This document shows, piece after piece, positions 44,647-53,961 of a DNA stretch of 64,000 nucleotides. This DNA is from DATDIC01 sp963777625 (lineage in GTDB: Bacteria; Pseudomonadota; Alphaproteobacteria; Acetobacterales; Acetobacteraceae). Location: the NCBI GenBank assembly GCA_963777625.1, contig CAVZRO010000040.1:62001-126000 (forward strand). Direction: 5' to 3'. Every line of letters starts with the position of its first letter. Positions within the stretch are counted from its first letter, which is position 1. Under the pieces are notes generated by a model. The model did not search any database, was not told the DNA's origin, and worked only from the letters and a program-made list of their open reading frames with translations. A program made the translations under genes and the position numbers.

Positions 44647-46767
44647 TCAGCCCGCCAGCAACGTCCGCATCGCGTCCCACTGTCCGAACAGCCGCAGCAG
44701 CAGCCGCGCCGCGCGGCCGCGATCACCGTTCAGACCAGGGTCTTTCTCCAGCAGCAGGGCCGCGTCTTTGTGGGCGATCTCCAGCAGCCGCTCGTCGTGC
44801 ACCGGGTCCGCCAGCCGGAATCCAGGTGATCCCGCTTGCCGTGTCCCCAGCAGGTCGCCGCCGCCGCGCAGCCGGAAATCCGCGTCGGCGATCGCAAACC
44901 CGTCGTCGGTATCACGCAGCAGCAGAAGCCGCTGGCGTGCCGTATCGGTCAGCCCGTCATCGTGCAGCAGCAGGCAGAAGCTGGCCTCGGTTCCCCGCCC
45001 GATCCGTCCGCGCAACTGGTGCAACTGCGCCAGCCCGAACCGCTCGGCGTGTTCGATCACCATCACGGTAGCGGTCGGAACATCGACGCCCACTTCCACC
45101 ACCGTGGTCGCGACCAGCAACCGCACCTGCCCGGCTGTGAACCCGGCCAGAGCCGCGTCCCGCGTCTCCGCCGGCTGCTGGCCATGCGCCAGTCCCACCA
45201 CGTCTCCGAAACGGCCACGCAGGTCGGTGAACCGGTCCTCCGCCGCGGCCAGATCCAGTGCCTGGCTCTCCGCGACGATCGGGCACACCCAATAGACCTG
45301 CGCCCCCTCGTCCAGCTTCCGTATCAGACCTTCCAGTACCGCCGGCAGCGTGGCCAATGAGTGCAACGTAGTGCGGACCGTGCCGCGGCCAGGGGGCTTT
45401 TCGGTCAGGCGGCTGACATCCATCTCGCCCCACTGGGTCAGCAGCAACGTGCGGGGAATGGGCGTGGCGGTCATCACCAGCACGTCGGTCTCGCGCCCCT
45501 TCTCGCCCAGCAACAGACGCTGGGTCACACCGAACCGGTGCTGCTCGTCAATCACCGCCACGGCAAGATCGCGAAACACCACGGTTTCCTGAAACAGGGC
45601 GTGGGTGCCCACCACCATGCGGACCGATCCGTCGGCCAGCCCGCGCAGCAGCCGCGAGCGTGGGCGTCCTTTCACACCACCGGTCAGCAGGGCGACCGGT
45701 TCGGGCGACAGCCGGGTCAGCGTGCGGTGATGCTGCTTGGCCAGCACCTCGGTGGGCGCCATCAGGGCCGCCTGGGCGCCCGCTTCAACGGCACGCAGCA
45801 TCGCCAGCAGCGCCACCAGCGTCTTGCCCGAGCCGACATCGCCTTGCAGCAGCCGCAGCATCCGGCGCGCGGCGCCCAGATCGGCGTCGATCTCCGCCAA
45901 TGCGGTGAGCTGCGACATGGTTGGCGCATAGGGGAACCGCGCCAACGCCCGGGCCCGCAACGTGCCGTCTCCGGCGAGAGCGCGGCCGGGCCGCGCCCGC
46001 ACGCGCCCCCGCACGAGATGCACGGCGATCTGCGTGGCGAGCAACTCGTCATAAGCGAGCCGGGCACGCGGGCGGTGATCGGGCAGTTCCTCGGGTGCCT
46101 GCACGGCCCGCAGCGCTGCTGTGAAAGCCGGCCAGCCTTCCCGCCGCAGCAACGCCGCATCCTGCCATTCCGGCAGTTCAGGCAGCGCCGCAAGGGCCTG
46201 GGTCATTGCCGCGGTCACCTGCCGGGGCCACAACCCGCCGGTGAGCGCCCAGACGGGTTCGATCGACGGCAGCCGCTCCGGGCGGTCGGCCGGGACGACA
46301 TGATCGGGATGCGGCATCGTCAGCCGGTCGCCGAACCGCTCCAGCTTGCCGGACACCAGCAGGCGCGCACCGACCGGCATCTGCTTTTCGCGCCCAGGCT
46401 TGAAGAACACCAGCTCGGCGAAGCCGGTGCCGTCGAACACGATGACGCGCCAGGGCTGGCGCTGGTTGGCGGGGGCTTCGTGGCGGATGACCTCGACGGC
46501 CAGGGTGGCGATGTGGCCGGATTGGGCGGCGGCGATAGTCGGGCGGGCACGGCGATCCAGGTACGAGTCCGGAAGATGGAACAGCAGATCGAGCACACGC
46601 TCGCCGCCGACGGCACGGACGAGCAGCGGCGCGAGCGTGGGACCCGTGCCGCGGAGCGTGGTCAGGGGGGCGAATAGCGGGGCCAGGAGGTCGTGCTGCA
46701 CGGCCACCCGTATGGACGGGGCGCCACCGGTTGGCGAGAGTGTGGGACGAAACGAAGCATCGATCAC
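44647..46767 (-). CDS. recG: ATP-dependent DNA helicase RecG
   Basis: About 706 residues from a GTG start at 46767 (VIDASFRPTL), a usual RecG length; the open frame upstream runs into the BrnT promoter. The wedge domain has WRVIVFDGTGFAELVFFKPG. The motor has Walker A LLQGDVGSGKTLVALLA, Walker B VIDEQHRFGVTQR, MTATPIPRTL and TVVEVGVDVPTATVMVIEHA with QLRGRIGRG. It regresses stalled forks and branch-migrates Holliday junctions. The precise start is uncertain; another GTG lies about 20 codons further in. Confidence 0.93.
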   Translation of the reverse strand: MIDASFRPTLSPTGGAPSIRVAVQHDLLAPLFAPLTTLRGTGPTLAPLLVRAVGGERVLDLLFHLPDSYLDRRARPTIAAAQSGHIATLAVEVIRHEAPANQRQPWRVIVFDGTGFAELVFFKPGREKQMPVGARLLVSGKLERFGDRLTMPHPDHVVPADRPERLPSIEPVWALTGGLWPRQVTAAMTQALAALPELPEWQDAALLRREGWPAFTAALRAVQAPEELPDHRPRARLAYDELLATQIAVHLVRGRVRARPGRALAGDGTLRARALARFPYAPTMSQLTALAEIDADLGAARRMLRLLQGDVGSGKTLVALLAMLRAVEAGAQAALMAPTEVLAKQHHRTLTRLSPEPVALLTGGVKGRPRSRLLRGLADGSVRMVVGTHALFQETVVFRDLAVAVIDEQHRFGVTQRLLLGEKGRETDVLVMTATPIPRTLLLTQWGEMDVSRLTEKPPGRGTVRTTLHSLATLPAVLEGLIRKLDEGAQVYWVCPIVAESQALDLAAAEDRFTDLRGRFGDVVGLAHGQQPAETRDAALAGFTAGQVRLLVATTVVEVGVDVPTATVMVIEHAERFGLAQLHQLRGRIGRGTEASFCLLLHDDGLTDTARQRLLLLRDTDDGFAIADADFRLRGGGDLLGTRQAGSPGFRLADPVHDERLLEIAHKDAALLLEKDPGLNGDRGRAARLLLRLFGQWDAMRTLLAG

Positions 46768-46821
46768 CGGAGGCAGCCCACGCCTGCGGCGGACCGCCGC
46801 CCAACACGTAATATTGGCTGA

Positions 46822-46877
46822 TTTTCCGCTATAGCGGATAAACCTTGACAGAAACGCTTTTCCGCTGTAGCCATAAA
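46822..46877 (+). promoter_or_regulatory. Promoter and operator region of brnT-brnA
   Basis: TTGACA at 46845-46850 is a perfect -35; 17 bases later TAGCCATAAAT offers a weak -10. Upstream is a perfect 14-bp palindrome TCCGCTATAGCGGA (46825-46838). Its left half with flanks, TTTTCCGCTRTAG, repeats at 46858-46870 between -35 and ATG. Two such sites bracketing the -35 fit autorepression by the BrnA antitoxin. Confidence 0.6.
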
Positions 46878-46881
46878 TCAT

Positions 46882-47154
46882 ATGCCGATTACGTTCGACC
46901 CGGCAAAGAACGCTAGAAACATCGCCGAGCGCGGGCTGTCGTTTGAACGGGCGGCGGACCTCGATTGGCGGTCAGCCGTGGTGAGGCAGGACATGCGCCG
47001 CGACTACGGCGAGGTTCGCCTGCGCGTGCTCGCGCTGCTCGACGATCGCTTGCATGCGGTGGTCGTCACACCGCGAGGCGAAGATTTGCGGGTCATCAGC
47101 TTCCGCCGGGCGAACAGGAAGGAGATGCGTTTATATGACGAGAAACAGGAATGA
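46882..47154 (+). CDS. brnT: BrnT family ribonuclease toxin
   Basis: 90 residues. The BrnT fold (RelE-like RNase) is recognisable from ITFDPAKNARNIAERGLSFE, AADLDWRSAVVRQDMRRDYG, VRLRVLALLDDRLHAVVVTP and the C-terminal VISFRRANRKEMRLYDEKQE with the conserved Arg and Tyr. It would inhibit translation by cleaving RNA. Toxin-first order with the antitoxin overlapping is normal for this family. Confidence 0.92.
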   Translation: MPITFDPAKNARNIAERGLSFERAADLDWRSAVVRQDMRRDYGEVRLRVLALLDDRLHAVVVTPRGEDLRVISFRRANRKEMRLYDEKQE

Positions 47155-47434
47155 CCAGGCGTCCCACCCGGATGACGACAATCCGGAATGGACGAAGGAA
47201 GATTTCGCCAATGCGCGGCCTGCCTCGGAAGTGCTGCCGCAATTTATCGGCGATGCAGCGACGCAGGAGCTGATGCGCCGCAGCCGCGGCAGGCCGCAAA
47301 AGCCGGACAGGAAGGTAAATCAGACGCTGCGACTTGACCCGGACGTTATCGAGGCGTTCCGCCAGGAAGGAAGCGGTTGGCAGGCTCGAATCAACGCCGT
47401 GCTGCGGGAGCACATGCCGCGCCGCGGGAAATGA
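47135..47434 (+). CDS. brnA: BrnA family antitoxin
   Basis: 99 residues from ATG at 47135, overlapping the end of brnT by 20 bases. NPEWTKEDFANARPASEVLP is the toxin-binding part. RGRPQKPDRKVNQTLRLDPD and VIEAFRQEGSGWQARINAVL form the ribbon-helix-helix DNA-binding domain. It neutralises BrnT and should repress the promoter with the repeated TCCGCT sites upstream. Confidence 0.9.
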   Translation: MTRNRNDQASHPDDDNPEWTKEDFANARPASEVLPQFIGDAATQELMRRSRGRPQKPDRKVNQTLRLDPDVIEAFRQEGSGWQARINAVLREHMPRRGK

Positions 47435-47563
47435 CCGATCTTCAGGATCCGTTTCGGGCGCAACTGCGCAATGCTACGGGGTCCCTCGGATGCGACAAAG
47501 CGCGCGGTAACAAAACCAACCCATCATCGCGCTAAGGGCTCGTGTTGAAATAACGGAATCAAC

Positions 47564-47629
47564 CGTCATTCCCGCGAAAGCGGGAATCCAGCAGCGGCGG
47601 CCTGGATTCCCACTTTCGCGGGAATGACG
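47564..47629. repeat. Paired REP-like palindromes (BIME-like)
   Basis: Two CGTCATTCCCGCGAAAGCGG units face each other: CGTCATTCCCGC...GGGAATCCAG (from 47564), a 10-base centre, then CTGGATTCCCACTTTCGCGG...AATGACG to 47629. Each copy is itself palindromic. The rest of the 260-base gap between brnA and the next gene shows no gene. Confidence 0.9.
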
Positions 47630-47695
47630 AGATGAGGCGGTTGTTTTCGAACGACTCCTAACGTACCCAGCCCCGTCCTCTCTCGCCCGCTCCAG

Positions 47696-48625
47696 CTACG
47701 AACCGGTTCCCCCAGCAACGATCTCGCCCAGCGCCTCTACCTGCTCCACGTAGCGCGACACCGGGTTCAGCAGCAGATGGTTGGCCCCCATCGCGATCAT
47801 CTCCTCCAGCCGCGCGCGCACCTGCTCCGGTGTCCCATGAATCCCCGAAGCATCAGTCCCGGCCGGGTTCCGATACACCTCGGTGAACCACCGGTTCAGT
47901 TCGGCCCGCGCCCGCTCCGGACGCTCATCCACCGCCATGAAGACGCGCTTGGAAATCGGGAAGCTTTGCGGATCCCGCCCGGCCTGCTCCAGCGCGTCGC
48001 GCAGCACCCGCACCGACTCCGCGAACGCGGCGATGCTCGATCCGCCGGATCCCATCCACCCGTCCGCCAAAGTCGCCGCGCGCCGCACCGCGTCCGGGTG
48101 CGTCACGCCCATCCAGATCGGCAGATGCGGCCGCTGCACCGGCGCGGGCGCCATCCGGGCACCCTCCACCCGATAGAACCGGCCCTGCTTCGTCACCGGC
48201 TGCCCACTCCACAAGGCGCGGATCAGCGCGACCTGTTCGCGAAACCGGCCGATGCGCCCCTCCACCGGCACGCCGAACTGCCGATACTCCTCGCCGCGTC
48301 CTATCCCCACGCCCAGGATCGCCCGCCCGTTGCTGACGTAATCAAGCGTTGCCCACTGATGCGCCACCATCAGCGGATGCTGCACCGGTAGCACGATCAC
48401 GGAGGCGCCCAGCCGGATCCGCCTTGTCACGGCCGCGGCATAGGTCAGCACCACCACCGGATCGAAACACGTCACGTGGTCCAGCGTGTTCTCGGTGACC
48501 CACAAATCCTGAAACCCGAGCGCCTCCGCCCGCTGGGCCACCGTGCGCACGCTCTGCATGTCGATCGGATCGGGCGAGCGATGCGGCAGCGACATGCCGA
48601 ACGCAATCCGGTGTTTCAGTGCCAT
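47696..48625 (-). CDS. Luciferase-like (LLM class) flavin-dependent oxidoreductase
   Basis: 309 residues from MALKHRIAFG, with GGGGGAC upstream. Family marks are VAQRAEALGFQDLWVTENTL, RIRLGASVIVLPVQHPLMVA, ATLDYVSNGRAILGVGIGRG with the flavin-binding loop, and IWMGVTHPDAVRRAATLADG. The pattern resembles F420- or FMN-dependent members. It lies 43 bases downstream of an SMP-30 gene on the same strand. Substrate unknown. Confidence 0.85.
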   Translation of the reverse strand: MALKHRIAFGMSLPHRSPDPIDMQSVRTVAQRAEALGFQDLWVTENTLDHVTCFDPVVVLTYAAAVTRRIRLGASVIVLPVQHPLMVAHQWATLDYVSNGRAILGVGIGRGEEYRQFGVPVEGRIGRFREQVALIRALWSGQPVTKQGRFYRVEGARMAPAPVQRPHLPIWMGVTHPDAVRRAATLADGWMGSGGSSIAAFAESVRVLRDALEQAGRDPQSFPISKRVFMAVDERPERARAELNRWFTEVYRNPAGTDASGIHGTPEQVRARLEEMIAMGANHLLLNPVSRYVEQVEALGEIVAGGTGS

Positions 48626-48668
48626 GTCGTCCCCCATTCGCCGTAACGCCGCCGGCCAGTCGATGATT

Positions 48669-49538
48669 TCATTTCCGATGAACCGCATACCAGGGATGCG
48701 GCAGCCCCGGCACCTTCACCCGCAGCGTATAGAGCGAGGTGCTCGCGGTCAGCAGCAAGGTCCGCAGATCGTCGCCGCCGAACGCGATATTGGCACATAC
48801 TTCCGGCATCTCGATGATGCCGATCCGGCTGCCGTCCGGCGAGAACACCCACACCCCGCCCGATCCGGTACAGAACACCCGCCCGGCGGCATCCAGCTTC
48901 ATGCCATCCGGCACACCATTGGTTGCATCTGCTACGGACATGTCGGCGAAAATGCGCCGTCGCACCATCTCGCCCGCATCGTTCAGCTCGATCGCGTGGA
49001 TGTACTCGCTCCAGCGCGTATTCGCCACATACAGCGTCCGTTCGTCCGCCGACAGCGCCAACCCGTTCGGATATTCGCACCAGGCAACCCGATGGCACAC
49101 GCCGTCCGGGCCGATCCGATACACCGCGCCCTCGCCCACGTCGCGCTCCCGCAGCGGCACGCGGATCGATGGGTCGGTGAAAAAGATCGTCCCGTCGGAC
49201 CGGCAGATCACGTCATTCGGGCGATTCAACCGCAACCCCTCGAACCGATCCGCCAGTCTCTGCACCGTCCCGTCGTGATCGGTCCGGGTCAGCCGCCGAG
49301 CTTCGCCTTCGCAGTTGATCAGGTGGCCCTGCATATCGAAGGTCGTGCCGTTCCCGCCCCCGGTCCGTCTGATCAGCTCCGGCTCCTGTCCCAACGTGAC
49401 CCGATACAGCCGGCCGGCCCGGACATCGACGAAATAGAAGAACCCGCCCGGATGCCAGAGCGGCCCTTCGGTGAACACAAACCCGCTGGCGACGCGCGTC
49501 GGCTCGGGCGTTTCCAGAATGTCGGACAGGCCAGCCAT
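48669..49538 (-). CDS. SMP-30/gluconolactonase family protein
   Basis: 289 residues, six-bladed beta-propeller lactonase. GFVFTEGPLWHPGGFFYFVD carries the first metal Glu; LNRPNDVICRSDGTIFFTDP and ADATNGVPDGMKLDAAGRVF supply the Asn and Asp ligands. It should hydrolyse sugar lactones. The neighbours, an LLM oxidoreductase and an NTF2-like protein on the same strand, suggest a small catabolic operon but not a specific sugar. Confidence 0.86.
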   Translation of the reverse strand: MAGLSDILETPEPTRVASGFVFTEGPLWHPGGFFYFVDVRAGRLYRVTLGQEPELIRRTGGGNGTTFDMQGHLINCEGEARRLTRTDHDGTVQRLADRFEGLRLNRPNDVICRSDGTIFFTDPSIRVPLRERDVGEGAVYRIGPDGVCHRVAWCEYPNGLALSADERTLYVANTRWSEYIHAIELNDAGEMVRRRIFADMSVADATNGVPDGMKLDAAGRVFCTGSGGVWVFSPDGSRIGIIEMPEVCANIAFGGDDLRTLLLTASTSLYTLRVKVPGLPHPWYAVHRK

Positions 49539-49585
49539 CCTCGCCTCCCTCGCTCAAGCCGCACCGTGTGGTTGCTTGTGCAACC

Positions 49586-49960
49586 TTACTCCGGAAGCCG
49601 GGTGGACTGCCACGCCACCATCTGCCAGCGGCCGCCCCTGTTGGCGTACACATCGGTGAACCGCACGCTGAACGCGTTCGGCTTGCCGTTGGATGTCACC
49701 TGGATGCGCGCGATTCCTGTCAGCACCACTGCATCGCCCAGATCCTGCGCCTTCACGTCGGACGGTTCGACCGAACGGTACACCGTTGTCCCCGACTCCA
49801 TCCCGCCGATCAGACTCTGCTTGCTGTCCACCCGCGCCGAGGAATGCGTATAGACCAGCTCGTCCGCCAGCAGCGTCTTCAGCGCCGTGATGTCCTGCCG
49901 CGCCATCGCGGTCATACGCTGCCGGTCCAGTTCGATGACCGTCTGTCCGTTGTCTGCCAT
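49586..49960 (-). CDS. NTF2-like / DUF4440 protein
   Basis: 124 residues from MADNGQTVIE; GGGAGG lies 6 bases upstream. LKTLLADELVYTHSSARVDS and RGGRWQMVAWQSTRLPE match the DUF4440/SnoaL fold. Paralogue of the protein at 43.2 kb. It precedes the SMP-30 and LLM genes on the minus strand and is probably cotranscribed with them. Function unknown. Confidence 0.78.
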   Translation of the reverse strand: MADNGQTVIELDRQRMTAMARQDITALKTLLADELVYTHSSARVDSKQSLIGGMESGTTVYRSVEPSDVKAQDLGDAVVLTGIARIQVTSNGKPNAFSVRFTDVYANRGGRWQMVAWQSTRLPE

Positions 49961-50062
49961 CTGCATCCTCCCGCGGATCAAGTCACAATAGGATACGCCG
50001 CGAGCACCCCGGCGTCACACCCCCGAACAGGGCGCGCCGTTCACGGAACCTCGGCGCGGTCA

Positions 50063-51022
50063 TCACTGCCGCGGAACAAGCTTGCGGGTGGTCGCACTCA
50101 GCGGCAATGCAGTCTGGCCAAGCACCCAGCCTTCCCAGCACCGGACCCAGTGATCGTCAGGCGCATCATCCGGGCGATTGCCGGCAAGCACATTGAGCAC
50201 GCACAGCACACCGATCAGGCAGTCGAAGCGATCCTCGCCGGCGGCATCGGTCCCAAACCCCGTGGCGATGGCCTGGTCCAGCACGCTATCGCCCTCGGCA
50301 TGAAGCCGTTCCATTGCAGTCCGCAGCGCCGGCCCAAGCGCGGCCCGATGCGCCTGTCGCCGCTTGCTCCCCGGCAGTTTCAGATGGAAATGGCGCAACG
50401 CCTCCGCCGGATAGGTCTCCGCGATCGCCACGGCACCTGGTGTCAGAAGCCCACGCAACGAGCCCTCGAACGGCCACAGTCTGATGTCGTGCCCCGACGC
50501 CAGCGCCGGCAGAAGCATGTCGCGCCAACCGGACACGGCCGCCTTGCCAGTCTGGTTCGCGCCCAGTGTCCAGAACAGCGGCGCCCCGGCCGGCCGCTCG
50601 GGCGTCGCCCTGTCGCATAGTCGTGACAGATCCGCGGCGTCCGCCAGCCCAAGCGCGGCAGCGTGCGCGGCGCGCCGCATCCCTCGCGCGCCGCGGGCCG
50701 GGTAGAACGGGCGCTCCGGCCCCAGTTCCTCCAGCGTCGCGCAAACGTCGAAGAACGCCGGCCGGTCCGCCAGCGACCGCAGGAATGCCGGGAAATCCTC
50801 GGTGCCCAGCGTCGCGGCATAAGCGCGCGGAACGCCGATCGGCATGTCGAGCCCAAGGGCGACCGGCCCGCCCGGCGCTCTCTCCCGCAGACGTGACAGG
50901 AACGTTCCGATCTCGCCGACAGGCTCCGGCGCCTGAAGCCGCCAGCGATCGCCGTCGCGCTGCGCTATTGCGACCCAGCGTTTGCTGGCGTGAAGGCTCC
51001 AGTCGGCATGGGCTGCAAGCAT
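50063..51022 (-). CDS. DUF429-like protein
   Basis: 319 residues. Contains WSLHASKRWVAIAQRDGDRW, an actin/RNaseH-like opening strand, VALGLDMPIGVPRAYA, and near the end GEDRFDCLIGVLCVLNVLAG, a layout resembling DUF429. The function of that family is unknown. The start is taken at MLAAHADWSL. No clear operon partner. Confidence 0.55.
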   Translation of the reverse strand: MLAAHADWSLHASKRWVAIAQRDGDRWRLQAPEPVGEIGTFLSRLRERAPGGPVALGLDMPIGVPRAYAATLGTEDFPAFLRSLADRPAFFDVCATLEELGPERPFYPARGARGMRRAAHAAALGLADAADLSRLCDRATPERPAGAPLFWTLGANQTGKAAVSGWRDMLLPALASGHDIRLWPFEGSLRGLLTPGAVAIAETYPAEALRHFHLKLPGSKRRQAHRAALGPALRTAMERLHAEGDSVLDQAIATGFGTDAAGEDRFDCLIGVLCVLNVLAGNRPDDAPDDHWVRCWEGWVLGQTALPLSATTRKLVPRQ

Positions 51023-51122
51023 CCCGCTGGGTGTCGCCGGTTGATCTCTCAGGCGATCACGCTGCGCACGCCGGCTTGGGCCGCCATCGCGCCGCGAACC
51101 AAACGGCTCGCAACTGTCGCAA

Positions 51123-51338
51123 CTAAAGCGGCTTGTGCGCCCGCTCGATCAGGCGGGAGAAGAAGCCCGGCTTCCTCGGCTTCGCAGTCTCCGCCGCCTT
51201 CGCCTGCTCCCGCACCGCCGCCTGTTGCTGGCGTTGCTTCTGGTCGAGCCATTTGTCCAGGCTCACGCCAGCCTTTGCGGCGCGCTTGGCTTCATAGGCC
51301 CGCTGCCCGTCGGTCAAGGACCTGGTCGATTTCGCCAT
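51123..51338 (-). CDS. Small basic hypothetical protein
   Basis: 71 residues starting MAKSTRSLTDGQRAYEAKRA. A helical, Gln/Ala/Lys-rich middle (DQKQRQQQAAVREQAKAAET) is predicted as coiled coil, followed by KPGFFSRLIERAHKPL. Not recognised as a named family. Codon use agrees with neighbours. It has its own ATG and is not part of a longer gene. Confidence 0.5.
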   Translation of the reverse strand: MAKSTRSLTDGQRAYEAKRAAKAGVSLDKWLDQKQRQQQAAVREQAKAAETAKPRKPGFFSRLIERAHKPL

Positions 51339-51511
51339 GGCGGCAGCTTTTACAGGGTCGCCCGATCCGTTCAAGAGCCGACGTCTTCGGACCGCCCCCG
51401 CCTTGCATCGCAAATTCCTTGGATGACACCCCCAATAGCTATGGCAGACTGCGGTGAATGCCTATCTTCCGCTCGAGCAGGCCCGGATAAGACAGGCATT
51501 GGAGGACGATC

Positions 51512-51964
51512 ATGACCGAAGAAAAGAAGCCGCGGCTCATCGGCATCAATCATGTCGCGATCGAGGTCGGCAACATCGACGATGCTCTCGATTGGTACGG
51601 CCGGATCTTCGATTTCAAATTGCGCGGCAAGGGTGAGGACAACGCCTTCATCGACATGGGTGACCAGTTCGTCAACCTCACCCTGACGCCCCACCACGCG
51701 GTCAACGGGGTCGAGAAGCGGCATCTCGGCTTCGTCGTCGACGACCGCAGCCGCATCACCGAACTGGCGAAAGCCGCCGGCGCGCGCTTTGTCGACGGGC
51801 CGTTCCTCGATTTCCTCGATCCGTGGGGCAACCGGCTCGAAATCATCGAGTACTCGAACATCCAGTTCACCAAAGCGCCCAATGTGATGCGCGGCATGGG
51901 CCTGGCACTCACCAAGAACGACAAGGCGACGAAGGAGCTTGCCGACAAGGGCATGGCCGAATGA
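51512..51964 (+). CDS. VOC (glyoxalase/dioxygenase) superfamily protein
   Basis: 150 residues, one vicinal-oxygen-chelate module: LIGINHVAIEVGNIDDALDW with the first His, MGDQFVNLTLTPHHAVNGVE, KRHLGFVVDDRSRITELAKA with the second His, and PWGNRLEIIEYSNIQF with the metal Glu. ATG follows GGAGGACGATC. It is followed 28 bases later by a cupin gene; both probably act on small oxygenated compounds, but the reaction is unknown. Confidence 0.83.
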   Translation: MTEEKKPRLIGINHVAIEVGNIDDALDWYGRIFDFKLRGKGEDNAFIDMGDQFVNLTLTPHHAVNGVEKRHLGFVVDDRSRITELAKAAGARFVDGPFLDFLDPWGNRLEIIEYSNIQFTKAPNVMRGMGLALTKNDKATKELADKGMAE

Positions 51965-51992
51965 GCAACGCATCCACAGGGAGGACAGCACC

Positions 51993-52451
51993 ATGACCGC
52001 AACAAACGGCTTTGTCGTACCCGTGGGCGCCGGGAAGCGTTTCGACTCGCCGAGCCCCGGCCGCCACTTCGTCTTGAAGCTCCTCGGTCGAGACACGAAC
52101 GAGAGCATCATGATGTTCGAGGAAACCTTGCCCGCCGGTACCACAAGCCTGTTCCATCTGCACCACGACAGCGACGAGGTCGCCTGGGTACTCGCCGGCG
52201 AGTTCACCTTCAAGATTGGCGACGAGGTCACCGTCGGCGGCCCCGGCACCTGCGCCTTCATGCCGCGTGATATTCCGCATGCCTGGAAGAACACCGGCAG
52301 CGAAACCGGCCGCGTCTTGTTTCTCTACACCCCGGCCGCCGCCGGCGGCCTCATTGAGGCGCTCGCGGACCGCCGCCCCGCCGACGACGGCGAACGCGAC
52401 ACGCTATTCCAGCACCACCACTGGGAAGTCCTCGGCCCAAATCCGCTGTAA
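51993..52451 (+). CDS. Cupin domain protein
   Basis: 152 residues. Cupin motif 1 is LFHLHHDSDEVAWVLAGEFT, with His, His and Glu ligands; motif 2 is GTCAFMPRDIPHAWKNTGSE, with the last His. GGGAGGACAGC sits before the ATG at 51993. Likely cotranscribed with the VOC gene. Substrate unknown. Confidence 0.85.
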   Translation: MTATNGFVVPVGAGKRFDSPSPGRHFVLKLLGRDTNESIMMFEETLPAGTTSLFHLHHDSDEVAWVLAGEFTFKIGDEVTVGGPGTCAFMPRDIPHAWKNTGSETGRVLFLYTPAAAGGLIEALADRRPADDGERDTLFQHHHWEVLGPNPL

Positions 52452-52481
52452 GGCGCGGCTGCCTCACGGAGCCAGGTGCCT

Positions 52482-53873
52482 CTACCAGCTCAACACAGCC
52501 GATCCCGCCAGCGCCGCGACCACGGCGATCATCGCGATCCCGAATGCATGGGCATACGCCGGCGCGCCGGTCGCGGACCCGAGCACCCCGAAAAACACCG
52601 ATCCGATCGCCGCCACACTGACCGCCGCGCCGATCTGCAGCATTGAATTGACCACCCCCGCCGCCATCCCTCCCTTGTGCGGAGGCACATCCTCCAGCAC
52701 CGTGGTGAACAGCCGCGGCATCGCGATCCCCTGACCAAATCCGGCGACGAACACCGTCACGATCAGCGTGGACCTCGATGCCAGCAGCGCCACCGCGACG
52801 GCTGTCGCGGCATACCCGACCACCTCGACGGCCAGCCCGAGGCTCAGCATCCGCGCAGCAGCGCGGCGGGCAAGTGGTGCAGTCAGCAACGGCCCGAGGA
52901 ACAGACCGACGCCATACGGCAGCAGGCTCAACCCGGTGGCCAGCGGATTAAGCCCAGCGCCGTCCTGCCGCTCGATCGCGAACAGCAGGTAAAAGGCCGA
53001 GGTGAAGAAGAACAGCGTCGCCACCCAGCAGCCGCGGCGGAAGCTGCGCACCGCCAGCAACTCCAAGTCCAGCAGCGGCATGCCGCCGCGCAATGCAAAC
53101 CGGTCCTCGTAGCGCAGCAAGCCCCAGGTCAGCGGTGCCATGGCGGCCAGCATCACGAAGGTCCACCAGGGCCAGCCGCGCTGCGCTCCTTCGGACAGCG
53201 GCAGGATCAGGCACGCCAGCAACAGCGACAACAGCACGGCGCCCCCGATATCCAGCCGCGGCCGCTCGCTCGCGCTGGTTTCCGGCACCAGCCCCCAGGC
53301 GCCCAGCAGCGCCAGCACCCCGACCGGCAGATTGATCAGGAACACCGCGCGCCAGCCGAGCCCCCAGGGGCTGAGCGCCACCAGCAGCCCGCCCCCCAAC
53401 TGGCCGGCGGCGGCCGCCAGTCCCATCATCACCCCGTAAAAGCCGAGCGCGCGCGCCAGGTCCGGCCCACTGAACAACGCCCGGATCGAACCCAGCACCT
53501 GCGGGATCAGCATGGCCGCGGCGATCCCCTCGATGATGCGGGCAATCACCAGCAGGCTCGCCGAGCTGGCCAGGCCGCACAGGGCGGAGGCGCCAATGAA
53601 GCCGGCCATGGCCAGCATGAACACCAGCTTGCGGCCATACAGGTCGCCGATACGGCCGCCGGTGATCAGGAACACCGCATATCCGGCGGCGTAGCCCGAA
53701 ATCACAAGCTGCACCTGTGCCGGGCTGGCACCCAGCCCGTCCTGAATCGACGGCAGCGCCACATTGACGATGAAGAAATCGACCGGGCCGAGAAAACCGC
53801 CCGTCAGCAGCACGATCAAAGCCAGCCACCGCGCCGACGGCGATACCCGCGCGGCGGAAACCTGTGTCTGCAC
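52482..53873 (-). CDS. DHA2-type MFS drug/compound exporter
   Basis: 463 residues with about 14 hydrophobic segments. Early motif LTGGFLGPVDFFIVNVALPS, motif A GGRIGDLYGRKLVFMLAMAG and motif C-like GGGLLVALSPWGLGWRAVFL are typical of the EmrB/QacA (DHA2) subfamily. It exports drugs or hydrophobic compounds by proton antiport. No EmrA partner is adjacent. Confidence 0.87.
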   Translation of the reverse strand: MQTQVSAARVSPSARWLALIVLLTGGFLGPVDFFIVNVALPSIQDGLGASPAQVQLVISGYAAGYAVFLITGGRIGDLYGRKLVFMLAMAGFIGASALCGLASSASLLVIARIIEGIAAAMLIPQVLGSIRALFSGPDLARALGFYGVMMGLAAAAGQLGGGLLVALSPWGLGWRAVFLINLPVGVLALLGAWGLVPETSASERPRLDIGGAVLLSLLLACLILPLSEGAQRGWPWWTFVMLAAMAPLTWGLLRYEDRFALRGGMPLLDLELLAVRSFRRGCWVATLFFFTSAFYLLFAIERQDGAGLNPLATGLSLLPYGVGLFLGPLLTAPLARRAAARMLSLGLAVEVVGYAATAVAVALLASRSTLIVTVFVAGFGQGIAMPRLFTTVLEDVPPHKGGMAAGVVNSMLQIGAAVSVAAIGSVFFGVLGSATGAPAYAHAFGIAMIAVVAALAGSAVLSW

Positions 53874-53948
53874 GTCCTTGCAATCCTGCTCCCGGGCGCC
53901 TGACCTAGCGGTGCAGGGCGGTCACCGCAAGCAAACCCCGATCGGCTA

Positions 53949-53961
53949 TATAATGGGCCGA
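53949..53961 (+). promoter_or_regulatory. Consensus -10 giving a probable leaderless start
   Basis: TATAAT at 53949-53954 places the expected transcription start on, or within a base or two of, the ATG at 53961. No Shine-Dalgarno sequence lies between. The -35 is poor. A leaderless mRNA for the J-domain gene is the simplest reading. Confidence 0.45.

Noticed and set aside
47564..47629. CRISPR-like array
   Set aside because: The repeats are palindromic and face each other; there are no regularly spaced spacers and no cas genes.
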